A stretch of 64,000 bases of DNA from Asanoa sp040676615 (GCF_040676615.1 NZ_JBFAPI010000025.1:1-64000), one strand, 5' to 3'. Shown: positions 34,073 through 42,656, counted from the stretch's first letter. Notes: generated by a model from the letters alone, not told the origin. Numbers and translations: made by a program.

Positions 34073-35550
34073 GACCCGGCTCCCGTCGCCGCGACCATCA
34101 CCGACTCCTCGTCGGCGCCGGACCGCGGGATGTCGGCGACCAGCCGGCCCTCGCGCATGACCAGCACCCGGTCGGCCATTCCCAGGACCTCCGGCAGCTC
34201 GCTGGAGACCATCAACACCGCCACTCCGTCGGCCGCCAACTCCGAGAGCAGGCGGTGCACCTCGGCCTTCGTGCCCACGTCGATCCCCCGGGTCGGCTCG
34301 TCGACGATCAGCACCCGGGGCCGGGTCGATAGCCATTTCGCGAGGACGACCTTCTGCTGGTTGCCGCCCGACAGCGTGCTGACCGGGTCGGTCGGGCGGC
34401 CGGCCTTGACCTGGAGCTTGTCGGTCCAGGTGGCCGCCGCCCGGCGCTCGGTGCCGCCGAACAGCAGGCCGGCTCTGGCCAGGGCCCAGCGCCGGGGCAG
34501 CGTGGTGTTGCGCTCGACCGACAGCTCCATCACCAGGCCCTGCTGGCGCCGGTCCTCCGGGACCAGCGCGAGGCCGGCGGCGATCGCGGCCGGTGTGTCG
34601 CCGGGCGGCAGCGGCGTGTCGTCGACCCGCACCTGACCCGCGTCGGGGCGGTCGACGCCGAAGACCGCGCGGACCACCTCGCTGCGGCCGGCCCCGACCA
34701 GCCCGGCCAGCGCGACGATCTCGCCGGCCCGCACCTGGAAGCTGACGTCGTCGAAGAAGCCGTGCCGGGTCAGCCCCCGCACGTCGAGCCGGACGTCGCC
34801 GGCCGTGCTGTCGAGCTTGGGAAACAGCGTGGCGACGTCGCGCCCGACCATCTTGCGGACCACGGCGTCGACCGTCAGCTCGGCCGTCGGCGCGGTGTCG
34901 ACCCGGCGGCCGTCGCGCATCACGGTGATCCGCTCGCAGAGGTCGAACACCTCGTCGAAGCGGTGCGAGATGAACAGCACCGCGGCACCGGCGTCGCGCA
35001 GCGACCGGGCGACCGCGAACAGCCGCTCGACCTCCACACCGGACAGTGCCGCGGTCGGCTCGTCCATCACCAGCACCCGGGCGTTGGTCGACAGCGCCTT
35101 GGCGATCTCGACCAGTTGCTGGTCGGCGATGGACAGGCCGCGCGCCGGCCGGTCGGGGTCGAGCCGGACACCGAGGCGACCGAACAGCGCGGCGGCCCGA
35201 TCGCGCATCGCGGCGGTGTCGATCCGGCGCAGGCTCCGTCGCGGCTGCCGGCCCATGAAGATGTTCTCCGCCACCGAGAGGTCGGGGAACAGCGTGGGCT
35301 CCTGGTAGATCACCGCGATGCCGGCGGCCCGGGCGTCGGCCGGGCCGGCGAAGGTGACCGGCGCGCCGTCGAGCACGATCGCGCCGCTGTCCGGTGGATG
35401 CACCCCGGCCAGGATCTTGACCAGGGTGGACTTGCCGGCGCCGTTCTCACCGACGAGCGCGTGCGCCTCGCCGGCGACGAGCTCCAGGTCGACGTCGCGG
35501 AGCGCCGCGACGGCGCCGAACGACTTGCTCACCGACTGCAGCGACAGCAT
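34069..35550 (-). CDS. rhaT: Rhamnose ABC transporter ATP-binding protein, double nucleotide-binding domain
   Basis: A 493-residue CUT2 ATPase with two fused ABC domains. The first has Walker A GENGAGKST (about 35-43), the Q-loop in VIYQEPTLF, LSIADQQLVEIAKAL in the signature position and Walker B VLVMDEPTAAL. The second has a degenerate Walker A, GLVGAGRSEV, as in RbsA, but an intact signature LSGGNQQKVVLAKWL and Walker B VLIVDEPTRGID. It is the first gene of the operon, after a strong promoter and a LacI-type palindrome. It powers rhamnose uptake. Confidence 0.93.
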   Translation of the reverse strand: MLSLQSVSKSFGAVAALRDVDLELVAGEAHALVGENGAGKSTLVKILAGVHPPDSGAIVLDGAPVTFAGPADARAAGIAVIYQEPTLFPDLSVAENIFMGRQPRRSLRRIDTAAMRDRAAALFGRLGVRLDPDRPARGLSIADQQLVEIAKALSTNARVLVMDEPTAALSGVEVERLFAVARSLRDAGAAVLFISHRFDEVFDLCERITVMRDGRRVDTAPTAELTVDAVVRKMVGRDVATLFPKLDSTAGDVRLDVRGLTRHGFFDDVSFQVRAGEIVALAGLVGAGRSEVVRAVFGVDRPDAGQVRVDDTPLPPGDTPAAIAAGLALVPEDRRQQGLVMELSVERNTTLPRRWALARAGLLFGGTERRAAATWTDKLQVKAGRPTDPVSTLSGGNQQKVVLAKWLSTRPRVLIVDEPTRGIDVGTKAEVHRLLSELAADGVAVLMVSSELPEVLGMADRVLVMREGRLVADIPRSGADEESVMVAATGAGS

Positions 35551-35565
35551 CGCACCTCCCGGTCA

Positions 35566-35577
35566 TGAAACGTTTCA
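35566..35577. promoter_or_regulatory. LacI-type operator of the rhamnose operon
   Basis: TGAAACGTTTCA is a perfect 12-bp palindrome, the classical core of LacI-family operators with its central CG. It lies 16 bases before the ATG of the ATPase gene and downstream of the -10 box, so a bound repressor would block transcription. No LacI gene adjoins this operon. Confidence 0.75.
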
Positions 35578-35594
35578 CCGACGCCGTGCTGAAG

Positions 35595-35624
35595 ACACTA
35601 GGGATGTCGATCCATCACCGTCAA
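35595..35624 (-). promoter_or_regulatory. Sigma-70-like promoter of the rhamnose operon
   Basis: On the minus strand TTGACG (35624-35619) and TAGTGT (35600-35595) are 18 bases apart. The boxes begin eight bases beyond the stop of the upstream gene, and the LacI-type palindrome lies just downstream, within the expected start region. Confidence 0.65.
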
Positions 35625-35631
35625 GGGTTTG

Positions 35632-36306
35632 CTACCCGCCGGTGTGGCCCTCTTCCTCGCCGTCGGCGGTGAAGGCGCCGCTGCCCTGCTCGGTCTGCAG
35701 GTAGACGTGTTGGTGACCGAGGCCGGCGTCCACATTGATCTGGTCGAGCTGAGCGGCGGCGACCGACCAGGCGGTCGCCGCGGCGGTGCGGGCGCGGCCG
35801 GCGATCTGGGTCAGGGCCGCCCTGTCCGCGGCCGGAGCCGCGACGGCTTCGGCGTAGATGTCGACCGCCACCTGGAAGTCGGCGACAGCGCCGCGGAAGC
35901 CGCCCCGGGCGACGTTGGTCGCGGTCGTGCCGGAGGGGCTGTCGGCGTGCGCGGCGACCAGTTGCCGCACCGTCTGCTGCCAACTCCTGACGGTCGCCGC
36001 GTCGACCGGCTTCGTGCCGTCGACGGCCGTGTCGAAGGCGCCGAGCAGGGTTGTCAGAGCCTCCTGCGAGCGGCGGGCAACGGCGGTCAGGTCGCGGATC
36101 TGGTCGAGGTCGCGCTTGGCCTCCTGCGCCTTGATGTCGTCGATCGCGCGCGTGGTGGCGTCCGGGCGGCCAACGACATAGCCGACGAGGCCGGCGACCA
36201 GCGCGGCCAGCAGCACCGCGGCGATGGTGGCGGCAACCGGAACGCGACGGGCCCGCGCCTGCTCGGCCTGGCGGACGTAGGACGGCTTGCCGGTTTTCCG
36301 CGACAT
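35632..36306 (-). CDS. Membrane-anchored hypothetical protein
   Basis: A 224-residue protein with one clear membrane segment (VPVAATIAAVLLAALVAGLV, about residues 22-41) after a basic, Arg/Lys-rich N terminus, so the long C-terminal part is outside the cell. That part is almost wholly helical and charged (DDIKAQEAKRDLDQIRDLTAV and similar), with no Cys. I do not recognise a family. It ends just upstream of the rhamnose promoter and is followed by no other gene on its transcript. Confidence 0.7.
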   Translation of the reverse strand: MSRKTGKPSYVRQAEQARARRVPVAATIAAVLLAALVAGLVGYVVGRPDATTRAIDDIKAQEAKRDLDQIRDLTAVARRSQEALTTLLGAFDTAVDGTKPVDAATVRSWQQTVRQLVAAHADSPSGTTATNVARGGFRGAVADFQVAVDIYAEAVAAPAADRAALTQIAGRARTAAATAWSVAAAQLDQINVDAGLGHQHVYLQTEQGSGAFTADGEEEGHTGG

Positions 36307-36338
36307 CGATGGACGGTATTACGTCATCGTCGCTCGGA

Positions 36339-36914
36339 TCAAGGCTTGCCGCCCGCGCCCGCCGGCGGACCGCCGGATGCCGGCGCATCCTGCCGCCGTG
36401 CGGTCATTCTCGCGCGGTAGGCGCTCGCGGCGGCCCTGTTGCCGCAACCGAGGTCGCAGAAGCGCTTGGAGCGGTTCTTCGACAGGTCGACCAGGACGTT
36501 GGCACAGTCCGGGTGGGCGCAGGTGCGCAGGCGGTCGAGCGCGCCCGTGCGGACCACGTCGACCAGTGCCATCCCGGCTTCGACGGTCAACCGCACCGCG
36601 ACCGGCGCCTCGGGCGGCACCGCGTGCAGGTGGTAGCCCCAGCCGTCGTGCCGCACGAGTTGCGGCAACGGACGGCTCTCCCGCAGGAGGGCGTTGACGG
36701 TCTCGACCAACTCGTCCTCGCCGATCGCCCAGAACCGGCGGAACCGGGGGCGCAGCGCGCGGACGGCGTCGAGTTCGGCCAGGGTGTGCGCGCGGGAGCC
36801 GGTGAACCGGTGCTCGCCGAGAAACGCGTCGAGGGCGGGCAGGTCGGGCAGCGCCGTGTTGACCAGCGCTGCCAACGTCGTCAACGCAGCTTCCGTGTCA
36901 TGAGCGAAAACCAT
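36339..36914 (-). CDS. CGNR zinc-finger (ABATE domain) transcriptional regulator
   Basis: A 191-residue protein. An N-terminal ABATE domain (stress-induced ligand-binding; about 10-130) precedes the C-terminal CGNR zinc finger, RLRTCAHPDCANVLVDLSKN followed by RSKRFCDLGCGNRAAASAYR, which has the four cysteines and the name-giving CGNR. ATG 36914 has an AAGGGG Shine-Dalgarno; an in-frame upstream start lacks one. It diverges from an EamA permease with 68 bases between starts and probably regulates it. Confidence 0.9.
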   Translation of the reverse strand: MVFAHDTEAALTTLAALVNTALPDLPALDAFLGEHRFTGSRAHTLAELDAVRALRPRFRRFWAIGEDELVETVNALLRESRPLPQLVRHDGWGYHLHAVPPEAPVAVRLTVEAGMALVDVVRTGALDRLRTCAHPDCANVLVDLSKNRSKRFCDLGCGNRAAASAYRARMTARRQDAPASGGPPAGAGGKP

Positions 36915-36982
36915 CTTGCCCCTTGCAGTCCGGCCCCCTACCGTCATCAGTGTAAGCCGCTTTTGGTGATGACAGGGGACCC

Positions 36983-37918
36983 ATGCCACCGACCCGCTCG
37001 CTCGGTCTGCTGCTCGCGCTGCTCTCCGCGCTGACGTTCAGCACGTCGGGCCCGTTCGCGCACGCTCTGCTCGACGCCGGCTGGTCGGCGCCGGCCGCGG
37101 TCGCCGTCCGGGTGGGCGTCGCGGCGCTGGTGCTCGCCGTCCCCGCGGCCATCGCGCTGCGCGGCCGCTGGGCCGCGGTGCGCCGGGAACTCACCGGCGT
37201 GGTCCTGTTCGGCGTGCTCGGCGTCGGCATCGCGCAGGTCGGCTTCTTCAACGCGATCCGCTATCTGCCGGTCGGCGTCGCGCTGCTGCTGGAATATCTC
37301 GGCGTGGTGCTGGTCGTGTTCTGGATGTGGGCGGTGCACGGGCAGCGGCCGCGGGCGCTGACCGCGGTCGGCGCGGTCACCGCGGTGGTCGGCCTGGTCC
37401 TCGTGCTCGACCTGAGCGGCGGCGCCGACCTGTCCCCGATCGGTGTGCTGTGGGGCCTCCTCGCGGGCGTCGGGCTGGCCTCCTACTTCGTGCTGGGCGC
37501 CCGCGACACCGGCGACGAGGGCGTGCCACCGCTGGCCCTGGCGACGGCCGGCCTGGCCATCGGCGCGGTGGTGCTGGTGCTGCTCGGCGTGACCGGGCTG
37601 CTGCCCATGCACGCCACGTACGGGCAGGTCGACCTGGGCGACCTGCGGGTCAGCTGGCTGGTGCCGGTGGCCGGGCTGTCACTGGTCGCGGCCGTCGTGC
37701 CCTACGTGACCGGCATCGTGGCCGCCCGCGCCCTCGGCGCCCGGCTCTCCTCGTTCGTCGGCCTCACCGAGGTGCTGTTCGCCGTGCTGATCTCCTGGCT
37801 GGTGCTCGACGAACTGCCCCGCCCCGTGCAGATCGCCGGCGGCGCGCTGATCATCGCCGGCGTCGCGCTGGTCCGGCTCGACGAGCGGCGGCCGGCCGAG
37901 GTGCTGGTGTCAGCCTGA
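36983..37918 (+). CDS. EamA/DMT family permease, divergent from the CGNR regulator
   Basis: A 311-residue, ten-helix DMT carrier with two EamA halves (LSALTFSTSGPFAHALLDAGWSAPAAVAVRVG first; VLWGLLAGVGLASYFVLGARDTG second). LTEVLFAVLISWLVLDELPRPVQIAGGALIIAGV is the typical end. An AGGGGACCC Shine-Dalgarno precedes ATG 36983. It likely exports an amino acid or similar metabolite under control of the divergent CGNR protein. The 3' end overlaps the opposing Imm1-like gene by nine bases. Confidence 0.9.
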   Translation: MPPTRSLGLLLALLSALTFSTSGPFAHALLDAGWSAPAAVAVRVGVAALVLAVPAAIALRGRWAAVRRELTGVVLFGVLGVGIAQVGFFNAIRYLPVGVALLLEYLGVVLVVFWMWAVHGQRPRALTAVGAVTAVVGLVLVLDLSGGADLSPIGVLWGLLAGVGLASYFVLGARDTGDEGVPPLALATAGLAIGAVVLVLLGVTGLLPMHATYGQVDLGDLRVSWLVPVAGLSLVAAVVPYVTGIVAARALGARLSSFVGLTEVLFAVLISWLVLDELPRPVQIAGGALIIAGVALVRLDERRPAEVLVSA

Positions 37919-38332
37919 CGCCCAGGTGAGCGCGGGGTCGGGCCGGCCGTCCGCCGCGAACGCATGGACCGCGCGCAACGCGGTGTCGAGGTCGACGACG
38001 TCGCGCCGGGCCACCCGCCGTGGTTGTCCGGCGGCGACCACGACCTCGTCGCCCGGCTCCGCGTCGACCGACCGCAGCACGATCCGGTCGTCGTCGACAT
38101 CGGAGCCCAGTTGGACGAGATAGCGGCCGTTGCCGCCCTCGACCGCCAGGTACTGGTCGTCGTGGCCGGTCAGCACGACCTCGGTGCGCGTGTGCTGGTC
38201 GAGTGCGCGGACGGCCGCCTCGATCTCGGCCGGCGTCGGGTCGGCGTGGTCCAGCCGCTCGACCCGACCGGCACGCCAGCGGTCGCGTTCGAGCCGCACG
38301 GCGTCAGCCGCGTGGACTGTCGAGGTCGTCAT
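37910..38332 (-). CDS. Imm1 family immunity protein
   Basis: A 140-residue protein. Imm1 features are IEAAVRALDQHTRTEVVLTG, DQYLAVEGGNGRYLVQLGSD and the C-terminal VDLDTALRAVHAFAADGRPDPALTW. Imm1 proteins neutralise a secreted deaminase or other polymorphic toxin by direct binding in the cytoplasm. It overlaps the SUKH-type gene upstream by 29 bases, so the two are co-translated. No toxin gene is near. Confidence 0.8.
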   Translation of the reverse strand: MTTSTVHAADAVRLERDRWRAGRVERLDHADPTPAEIEAAVRALDQHTRTEVVLTGHDDQYLAVEGGNGRYLVQLGSDVDDDRIVLRSVDAEPGDEVVVAAGQPRRVARRDVVDLDTALRAVHAFAADGRPDPALTWASG

Positions 38333-38849
38333 AAAGCTCGTCGTAGAGGGTCGGGTCCATCGTCAGCCGGCCGTCGGCGCCGACCGCGAACGCGGCGCGG
38401 CGATAGCAGTCGACGAACAGCACGACCATGGACAGCAGGTCGGGGAACTCGACGCGGCTCGGCTCGCCGGCGCGCACCGCCACCACCCGGGGCTCGTCCG
38501 GGCCGGACCAGCACGCCGCGAACAGGTCACCGTCGGCCGAGGCCAGCAACGGGAGCCAGGTCTCGCCGAGCACGGGGTCGCCGTCGTAGGCGGGACGCAG
38601 GCCCGTCGCTTCGGCGAGCGCGAGCGGCGCGTACCCGGGGATGATCTCGATGTCCTGGTGTTGCTGACCGGCGCCCAGGGTGACGCCGTCGTGCCAGGCG
38701 AACCACTCGGCCACGCTGGCCGGCAGCGGGCCGTGACGGCGGATCCCGTCGGGCGGCAGGCCGGGCACCAACAGGTCGACGACCGGGCGGCCGAGCACCC
38801 GCAGCCACCACTCCAGGTCGTCGAGGCGATCGGTCAGCGACTCATCCAC
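38304..38849 (-). CDS. SMI1/KNR4 (SUKH) family protein, likely immunity protein
   Basis: A 181-residue SUKH-superfamily protein. LPPDGIRRHGPLPASVAEWFAWHDGVTLGAG and IIPGYAPLALAEATG are the recognisable SMI1/KNR4 motif regions; later LASADGDLFAACWSG completes the beta sheet. SUKH proteins are the commonest immunity proteins against contact-dependent nuclease toxins, but some are housekeeping. Its 29-base overlap with Imm1 supports the immunity role. An unattached pair suggests an orphan immunity island. Confidence 0.82.
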   Translation of the reverse strand: MDESLTDRLDDLEWWLRVLGRPVVDLLVPGLPPDGIRRHGPLPASVAEWFAWHDGVTLGAGQQHQDIEIIPGYAPLALAEATGLRPAYDGDPVLGETWLPLLASADGDLFAACWSGPDEPRVVAVRAGEPSRVEFPDLLSMVVLFVDCYRRAAFAVGADGRLTMDPTLYDELYDDLDSPRG

Positions 38850-38994
38850 ACGATCACCAGCGCCCGCGGGCTCCCGGATGTCACACCTGTCGCCCGGCGG
38901 GCCGGGAAAGTTCCCGCCATCTTCCGACAGCCGGCGCTCCGCTCGTGCCCGGCCGCCAGCCGCTAGCGTGTCCCGAACACCGGATGGAGGATCG

Positions 38995-39570
38995 ATGCGC
39001 CGTTATGCCGCCACCCTGGCCGCGCTGCTCGTCGGGCTGGTCGTGGTCGTCGCGCCGGCGTCGCCCGCGTCGGCACACACCAAGCTGTCGAAAGCGGCAC
39101 CGGCCGCGAAGGCGACGGTGACCAAGCCGGTCGAGACGGTGACGCTCACCTTCAGCGGTCTGGTCAAGCAGGCCGGCACCACCGTGGCCGTGACCGGTGC
39201 CGACGGCACGGCCTACCAGGTGGACGACGCCCGGGCCGTGGACAGGACGATCACCCAGGCGGTGCGGCCGTTGGGCGTCGGCGAGGTCACGGTCGCCTGG
39301 CAGACGGTGTCCGGCGACGGGCACAGGATCTCCGGCCGCTACACGTTCACCAACAGGTACCCGCCGCCGTCCCCGGCGCCGTCGCCCACGCCGGTCGTCG
39401 CGGCCACCGCCACCGCCACGGCCCAGGCCTCGGCGCTCGCGTTGCCGGCCGCCGCGGTCGACGACGGTGGGATCCCGCCCGTCGGGCTGGCCGCGATCGG
39501 CGCCGGCGTCGCGGCGGTGTTGGCCGTCGCGGTGCTGGTGCTGGTGCGCCGGCGCCGGCCGCGTTCGTGA
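38995..39570 (+). CDS. CopC-domain copper-binding exported protein, C-terminally anchored
   Basis: A 191-residue protein. The signal peptide (about 1-27) ends SASAH, exposing an N-terminal His, the first copper ligand of CopC (AHTKLSKAAPAAKATV). VTLTFSGLVKQAGTTVAV and WQTVSGDGHRISGRYTFTN (second His) complete the CopC domain. A Pro/Ala/Thr-rich linker and a C-terminal membrane helix ending RRRRPRS anchor it outside the cell. A GGAGGATCG Shine-Dalgarno supports ATG 38995. The CopD or YcnJ partner usually nearby is absent. Confidence 0.9.
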   Translation: MRRYAATLAALLVGLVVVVAPASPASAHTKLSKAAPAAKATVTKPVETVTLTFSGLVKQAGTTVAVTGADGTAYQVDDARAVDRTITQAVRPLGVGEVTVAWQTVSGDGHRISGRYTFTNRYPPPSPAPSPTPVVAATATATAQASALALPAAAVDDGGIPPVGLAAIGAGVAAVLAVAVLVLVRRRRPRS

Positions 39571-39637
39571 GCGTTATTCCACAAACCGGGTGCGGCTGGA
39601 TGCGATAGCCGGGCACCCCCGATAGGGTCGCGTTTCT

Positions 39638-40801
39638 ATGCCCGACTCCCCCAGGGCGTCCGCCCCCCGGCTGCCCTCCCTCACCGGCCTGCGCTTCGCC
39701 GCGGCGCTGCTCGTGTTCGGCGTCCACGCCTACTCGTTCATCCCGGTCGGCGGGCTCGCGCACGACGCGGGCCACCTGCTGCTCGATCCGGGCGACCTCG
39801 GCGTCTCGTTCTTCTTCGTGCTCTCCGGCTTCGTGCTCACCTGGGCTGCCCGCGGCGCCGGCCCGGCACCCGGTCGCGGGCTCGGCCGGTTCTGGGCGGG
39901 CCGGGTGTTGCGGATCTACCCCGCCTACCTGGTCGCGCTCGGGCTCGCGGTGGCCTCGAAGTATGTCGGCGACCTCGCCGACCCGGTCGGCAACCGGGTC
40001 AACCAGGTCAACGGACACAACCTGAGCACGAGCCTGTTCCTCGTCCAGGCGTGGTTTCCGGACGACGTCACCTATCTCGGCATCAACCCCGTCGCCTGGT
40101 CACTTTCCTGCGAGATCGCCTTCTACGCCGTGTTCCCGCTGCTCTACCTGCTGCTGCGCCGGCTCGGCGGCCGGGCGCTGGCGATCTCGGCCGTCGGCCT
40201 GGTCGCACTCGGGCTGCTGATGCCGGCGTTCACGCACACCGTCGTCGACCCGGCCTACCAACGCTGGTTCGGCTACATCCTGCCGGCCACCCGGGCGGTC
40301 GAGTTCGCGCTCGGCATCGTCCTCGCGCTGCTGGTGCGCTCGGGCGCCTGGCGCGGCCCCGGCCTGCCGCTCGCGTCGGCGCTGTTCGCCGCCAACTACC
40401 TGATCGTCAACCTGCTGCCGCATCCCGTACGCGACACGGCGGCGGTGCTGGCCACGACGGCACTGCTGATCCCGGCCGCGGCCACCGCCGACCTGAGCGG
40501 CGCCCGGTCGGTGTGGCGGCACCCGGTGCTCACCCGGCTGGGCGACGCGTCGTACGCCTTCTTCCTCGTGCATCTCACGATCCTCACCACGGGAATGACG
40601 TTCCTCGGCCGGTCGCACGACTATCCGGTCTGGCAGGCGGTGCCGCTCGCGCTGGGTTTCCTGGTCGTCTCCTACGCCGTCGCGCTCCCCCTGCACAGCT
40701 ATGTCGAAAAGCCCGCGATGCGCCTGTTGCCCCGTCCGCGGCCGCGCCCCGCGATCCCGGCCCAGCGCTCACCACAACCGACGCAGGTCGGCGTAGGCTG
40801 A
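39638..40801 (+). CDS. Acyltransferase-3 family integral membrane protein
   Basis: A 387-residue polytopic acyltransferase. SLTGLRFAAALLVFGVHAYSF is the first helix with the family's His; FFFVLSGFVLTWAARG, GRFWAGRVLRIYPAYLVAL and SFFLVHLTIL-like motifs (here ASYAFFLVHLTIL) follow, as in OafA/Gum-type acyltransferases. It probably O-acylates a sugar or lipid on the cell surface. It is 67 bases after the CopC gene on the same strand; no functional link is evident. Confidence 0.9.
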   Translation: MPDSPRASAPRLPSLTGLRFAAALLVFGVHAYSFIPVGGLAHDAGHLLLDPGDLGVSFFFVLSGFVLTWAARGAGPAPGRGLGRFWAGRVLRIYPAYLVALGLAVASKYVGDLADPVGNRVNQVNGHNLSTSLFLVQAWFPDDVTYLGINPVAWSLSCEIAFYAVFPLLYLLLRRLGGRALAISAVGLVALGLLMPAFTHTVVDPAYQRWFGYILPATRAVEFALGIVLALLVRSGAWRGPGLPLASALFAANYLIVNLLPHPVRDTAAVLATTALLIPAAATADLSGARSVWRHPVLTRLGDASYAFFLVHLTILTTGMTFLGRSHDYPVWQAVPLALGFLVVSYAVALPLHSYVEKPAMRLLPRPRPRPAIPAQRSPQPTQVGVG

Positions 40802-40807
40802 TGGGAT

Positions 40808-41410
40808 ATGGGCAAGGTTGTCGCAGACATCTCCATTTCGCTTGATGGTTACGTGGCCGCACCCGGCGCCGACATCGAGCACGGCCTGGGCGTCGGCGGT
40901 GAGGCGATCCACACGTGGGTCTTCGCCGGCCATCCGGTCGACTCCGAGATCCTGTGCCGCGGCCTCGACCAGACCGGGGCGGTCGTGATGGGCCGCCGGC
41001 TGTTCGACTTCGTCGACGGGCCACACGGCTGGACCGACGAACTCGGCTACGGCGCCGGCACCGACCAGGCGACCGGTGGCCCGCCGGTCGTGGTCGTGAC
41101 CCACGAGCCGCCGAAGTCGTGGCGGCTCGGCCCGCGGTTCAGCTTCGCGACCGACATCGCCGAGGCGGTGAGTCGCGCCCGGTCCGAGGCCGGCGACAAG
41201 ACCGCGGTGGTGATGGGCGGCGCGCAGGTCGTACGCCAGAGCGTGCTGCTCGGCCTCGCCGACGAGTTGCGGATCCACCTGTCACCGTGCCTGGTCGGCG
41301 GTGGCACCCCGCTGTTCTCCCCCGCCGACCAGCCGACACCGCGGCTGCGCCAGGTCGACGTGATCGTCTCTCCACATGCGACCCACCTGACGTACGACGT
41401 GCTCCGCTAG
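40808..41410 (+). CDS. Dihydrofolate reductase/RibD C-terminal family protein
   Basis: A 200-residue reductase-fold protein. It begins MGKVVADISISLDGYVAAPG, typical of the YyaP/YwjB-like RibD-C family, and contains GAVVMGRRLFDFV, VVMGGAQVVRQSVLLGLADELRIHLSPCLVGGGTPLF, the conserved NADPH-site and closing strands. The family reduces pterin or pyrimidine-like substrates or serves unknown roles. ATG 40808 lies 6 bases after the acyltransferase stop, so they may be co-transcribed. Confidence 0.88.
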   Translation: MGKVVADISISLDGYVAAPGADIEHGLGVGGEAIHTWVFAGHPVDSEILCRGLDQTGAVVMGRRLFDFVDGPHGWTDELGYGAGTDQATGGPPVVVVTHEPPKSWRLGPRFSFATDIAEAVSRARSEAGDKTAVVMGGAQVVRQSVLLGLADELRIHLSPCLVGGGTPLFSPADQPTPRLRQVDVIVSPHATHLTYDVLR

Positions 41411-41817
41411 CTCCCGAGAACAGCTAGCAGGCGCCGGTGCGCGTCATCCAGTTCGGCGGCCGGGGCGTCCGGCTTGGCGTCGGCGAAGTCGAAGTCGGCC
41501 ATCCCGCGCGTCTGGAAGACGTGCACGTGCGCGTGCGGCACCTCGAAGCCCGCGATCACCAGGCCCGCCCGCGGCGCGTCGAACGCGGTCTTGACGGCCA
41601 CGCCGATCCGCGCGGCGACCATCATCACGTGTGACCACAACGCCGGGTCCAGGGTGGTCCAGTCGTCAACCTCGGCGCGCGGCACGACCAGCGTATGCCC
41701 GGGCGTCACCGGCGCGATGCTGAGGAACGCGACCACCTCGTCGTCGCGATGGACGAAGCGCCCGGGGATCTCGCCGGCAATGATCATGGAGAAAACGGAA
41801 GCCATAGCAGGCATCAT
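41407..41817 (-). CDS. HIT family nucleotide hydrolase/transferase
   Basis: A protein of about 136 residues (132 if it begins at ATG 41805). FSMIIAGEIPGRFVHRDDEVVAFLSIAPVTPGHTLVVPR is the Hint/Fhit N-terminal half; the catalytic histidine triad is VPHAHVHVFQ. Such enzymes hydrolyse nucleotide phosphoramidates or dinucleotides. The first ATG (41817) overlaps the upstream SRPBCC stop by four bases, which favours it. The 3' end overlaps the convergent DHFR-like gene by four bases. Confidence 0.9.
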   Translation of the reverse strand: MMPAMASVFSMIIAGEIPGRFVHRDDEVVAFLSIAPVTPGHTLVVPRAEVDDWTTLDPALWSHVMMVAARIGVAVKTAFDAPRAGLVIAGFEVPHAHVHVFQTRGMADFDFADAKPDAPAAELDDAHRRLLAVLGS

Positions 41818-42212
41818 TCCAAAAGCGACTTGAGTTCCCGCAGGTCGGTGAGCACGGCGGCGGCGTCGGCCGCGAACGCCTCCGCGGTGGTTCCCTCGCG
41901 CCGGAAGACGGTGAAGACCACCTCGCTGCCGTCGGCGTTGGAAAACACCCGCATCGGGTTGTAGAACGTCTGTCCCGACGGGAACGTCACGTCGTGGTCG
42001 AGCACCCCGACGGTGTTGGCCGGCGCGAACGTCACCTCGACGGTGCCGTCGGGCGTCTCGGCGAGCCAGCGGCCGTCGACGTTCGCGATCGACCCGGTCA
42101 GCCCCGCCGCCCAGCGGGGGAGGTTGGCCGGGTCGGCGGCGAACGCGTAGACCTCGGCCGGTGACCGGGCGATGGAGACACTCACGTGCCGCGACTCGTA
42201 GAGCACCTGCAC
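41814..42212 (-). CDS. SRPBCC family protein
   Basis: A 132-residue START-like fold protein. YESRHVSVSIARSPAEVYAFAADPANLPRWAAGLTGS is the signature first strand and helix; the late helix is AEAFAADAAAVLTDLRELKSLLE. Such proteins bind hydrophobic ligands in a deep pocket. GTG 42212 is chosen; a longer in-frame form from 42278 adds only Gly/Ala/Arg-rich residues. It is coupled to the HIT gene downstream. Confidence 0.82.
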   Translation of the reverse strand: MQVLYESRHVSVSIARSPAEVYAFAADPANLPRWAAGLTGSIANVDGRWLAETPDGTVEVTFAPANTVGVLDHDVTFPSGQTFYNPMRVFSNADGSEVVFTVFRREGTTAEAFAADAAAVLTDLRELKSLLE

Positions 42213-42287
42213 AGTCCTACCACGCCGGCCCGCCGAACCACGGCCGTTAGCACCGGCACCATCGGCCTCGGCTGTCACGCCGCCCGG

Positions 42288-42575
42288 TCAGGCCGAGGCC
42301 GTGGCCCGCGGCCCGTAACGCTCGGCGGCCCGCGCCCTGGCCTTGGCGGCCTCAGTCTCGCGGTCACGCGGCGGCGCCTTGATCACCAGCGTCTCCAGCA
42401 ACGCCCGGGTGGCCTCGGCGACCACCCGAACGGCCTCGTCGAACGCCTCCTGGTTGGCGGCCGACGGTTTCGTCGCGCCGCTGACCTTACGCACGTATTG
42501 CAGCGCGGCGGCCTCGATCTCGTCTTCGGTGGCGGGCGGCTCGAAGTTGCTCAGCACCCGGATGTTCCTGCACAT
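42288..42575 (-). CDS. DUF2277 family protein
   Basis: A 95-residue protein that begins MCRNIRVLSNFEPPATEDEIEAAALQYVRKVSG, exactly the DUF2277 signature. It is followed by a helix FDEAVRVVAEATRALLETL and a charged tail. The family is short, helical, widespread in actinobacteria and uncharacterised. It lies upstream of the SRPBCC gene on the same strand and could lead that operon. Confidence 0.9.
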   Translation of the reverse strand: MCRNIRVLSNFEPPATEDEIEAAALQYVRKVSGATKPSAANQEAFDEAVRVVAEATRALLETLVIKAPPRDRETEAAKARARAAERYGPRATASA

Positions 42576-42656
42576 CCGACCAGCATGTCAGCAACCACCG
42601 GCCAACCGCCACACCCCTTCCTTCAATGGTCGACTTCGATCCATACTCGACGCGTG

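Noticed and set aside
36983..37918. EamA and CGNR pair as a resistance island
   Set aside because: The pair is an ordinary divergent regulator-carrier arrangement with no mobility signs.
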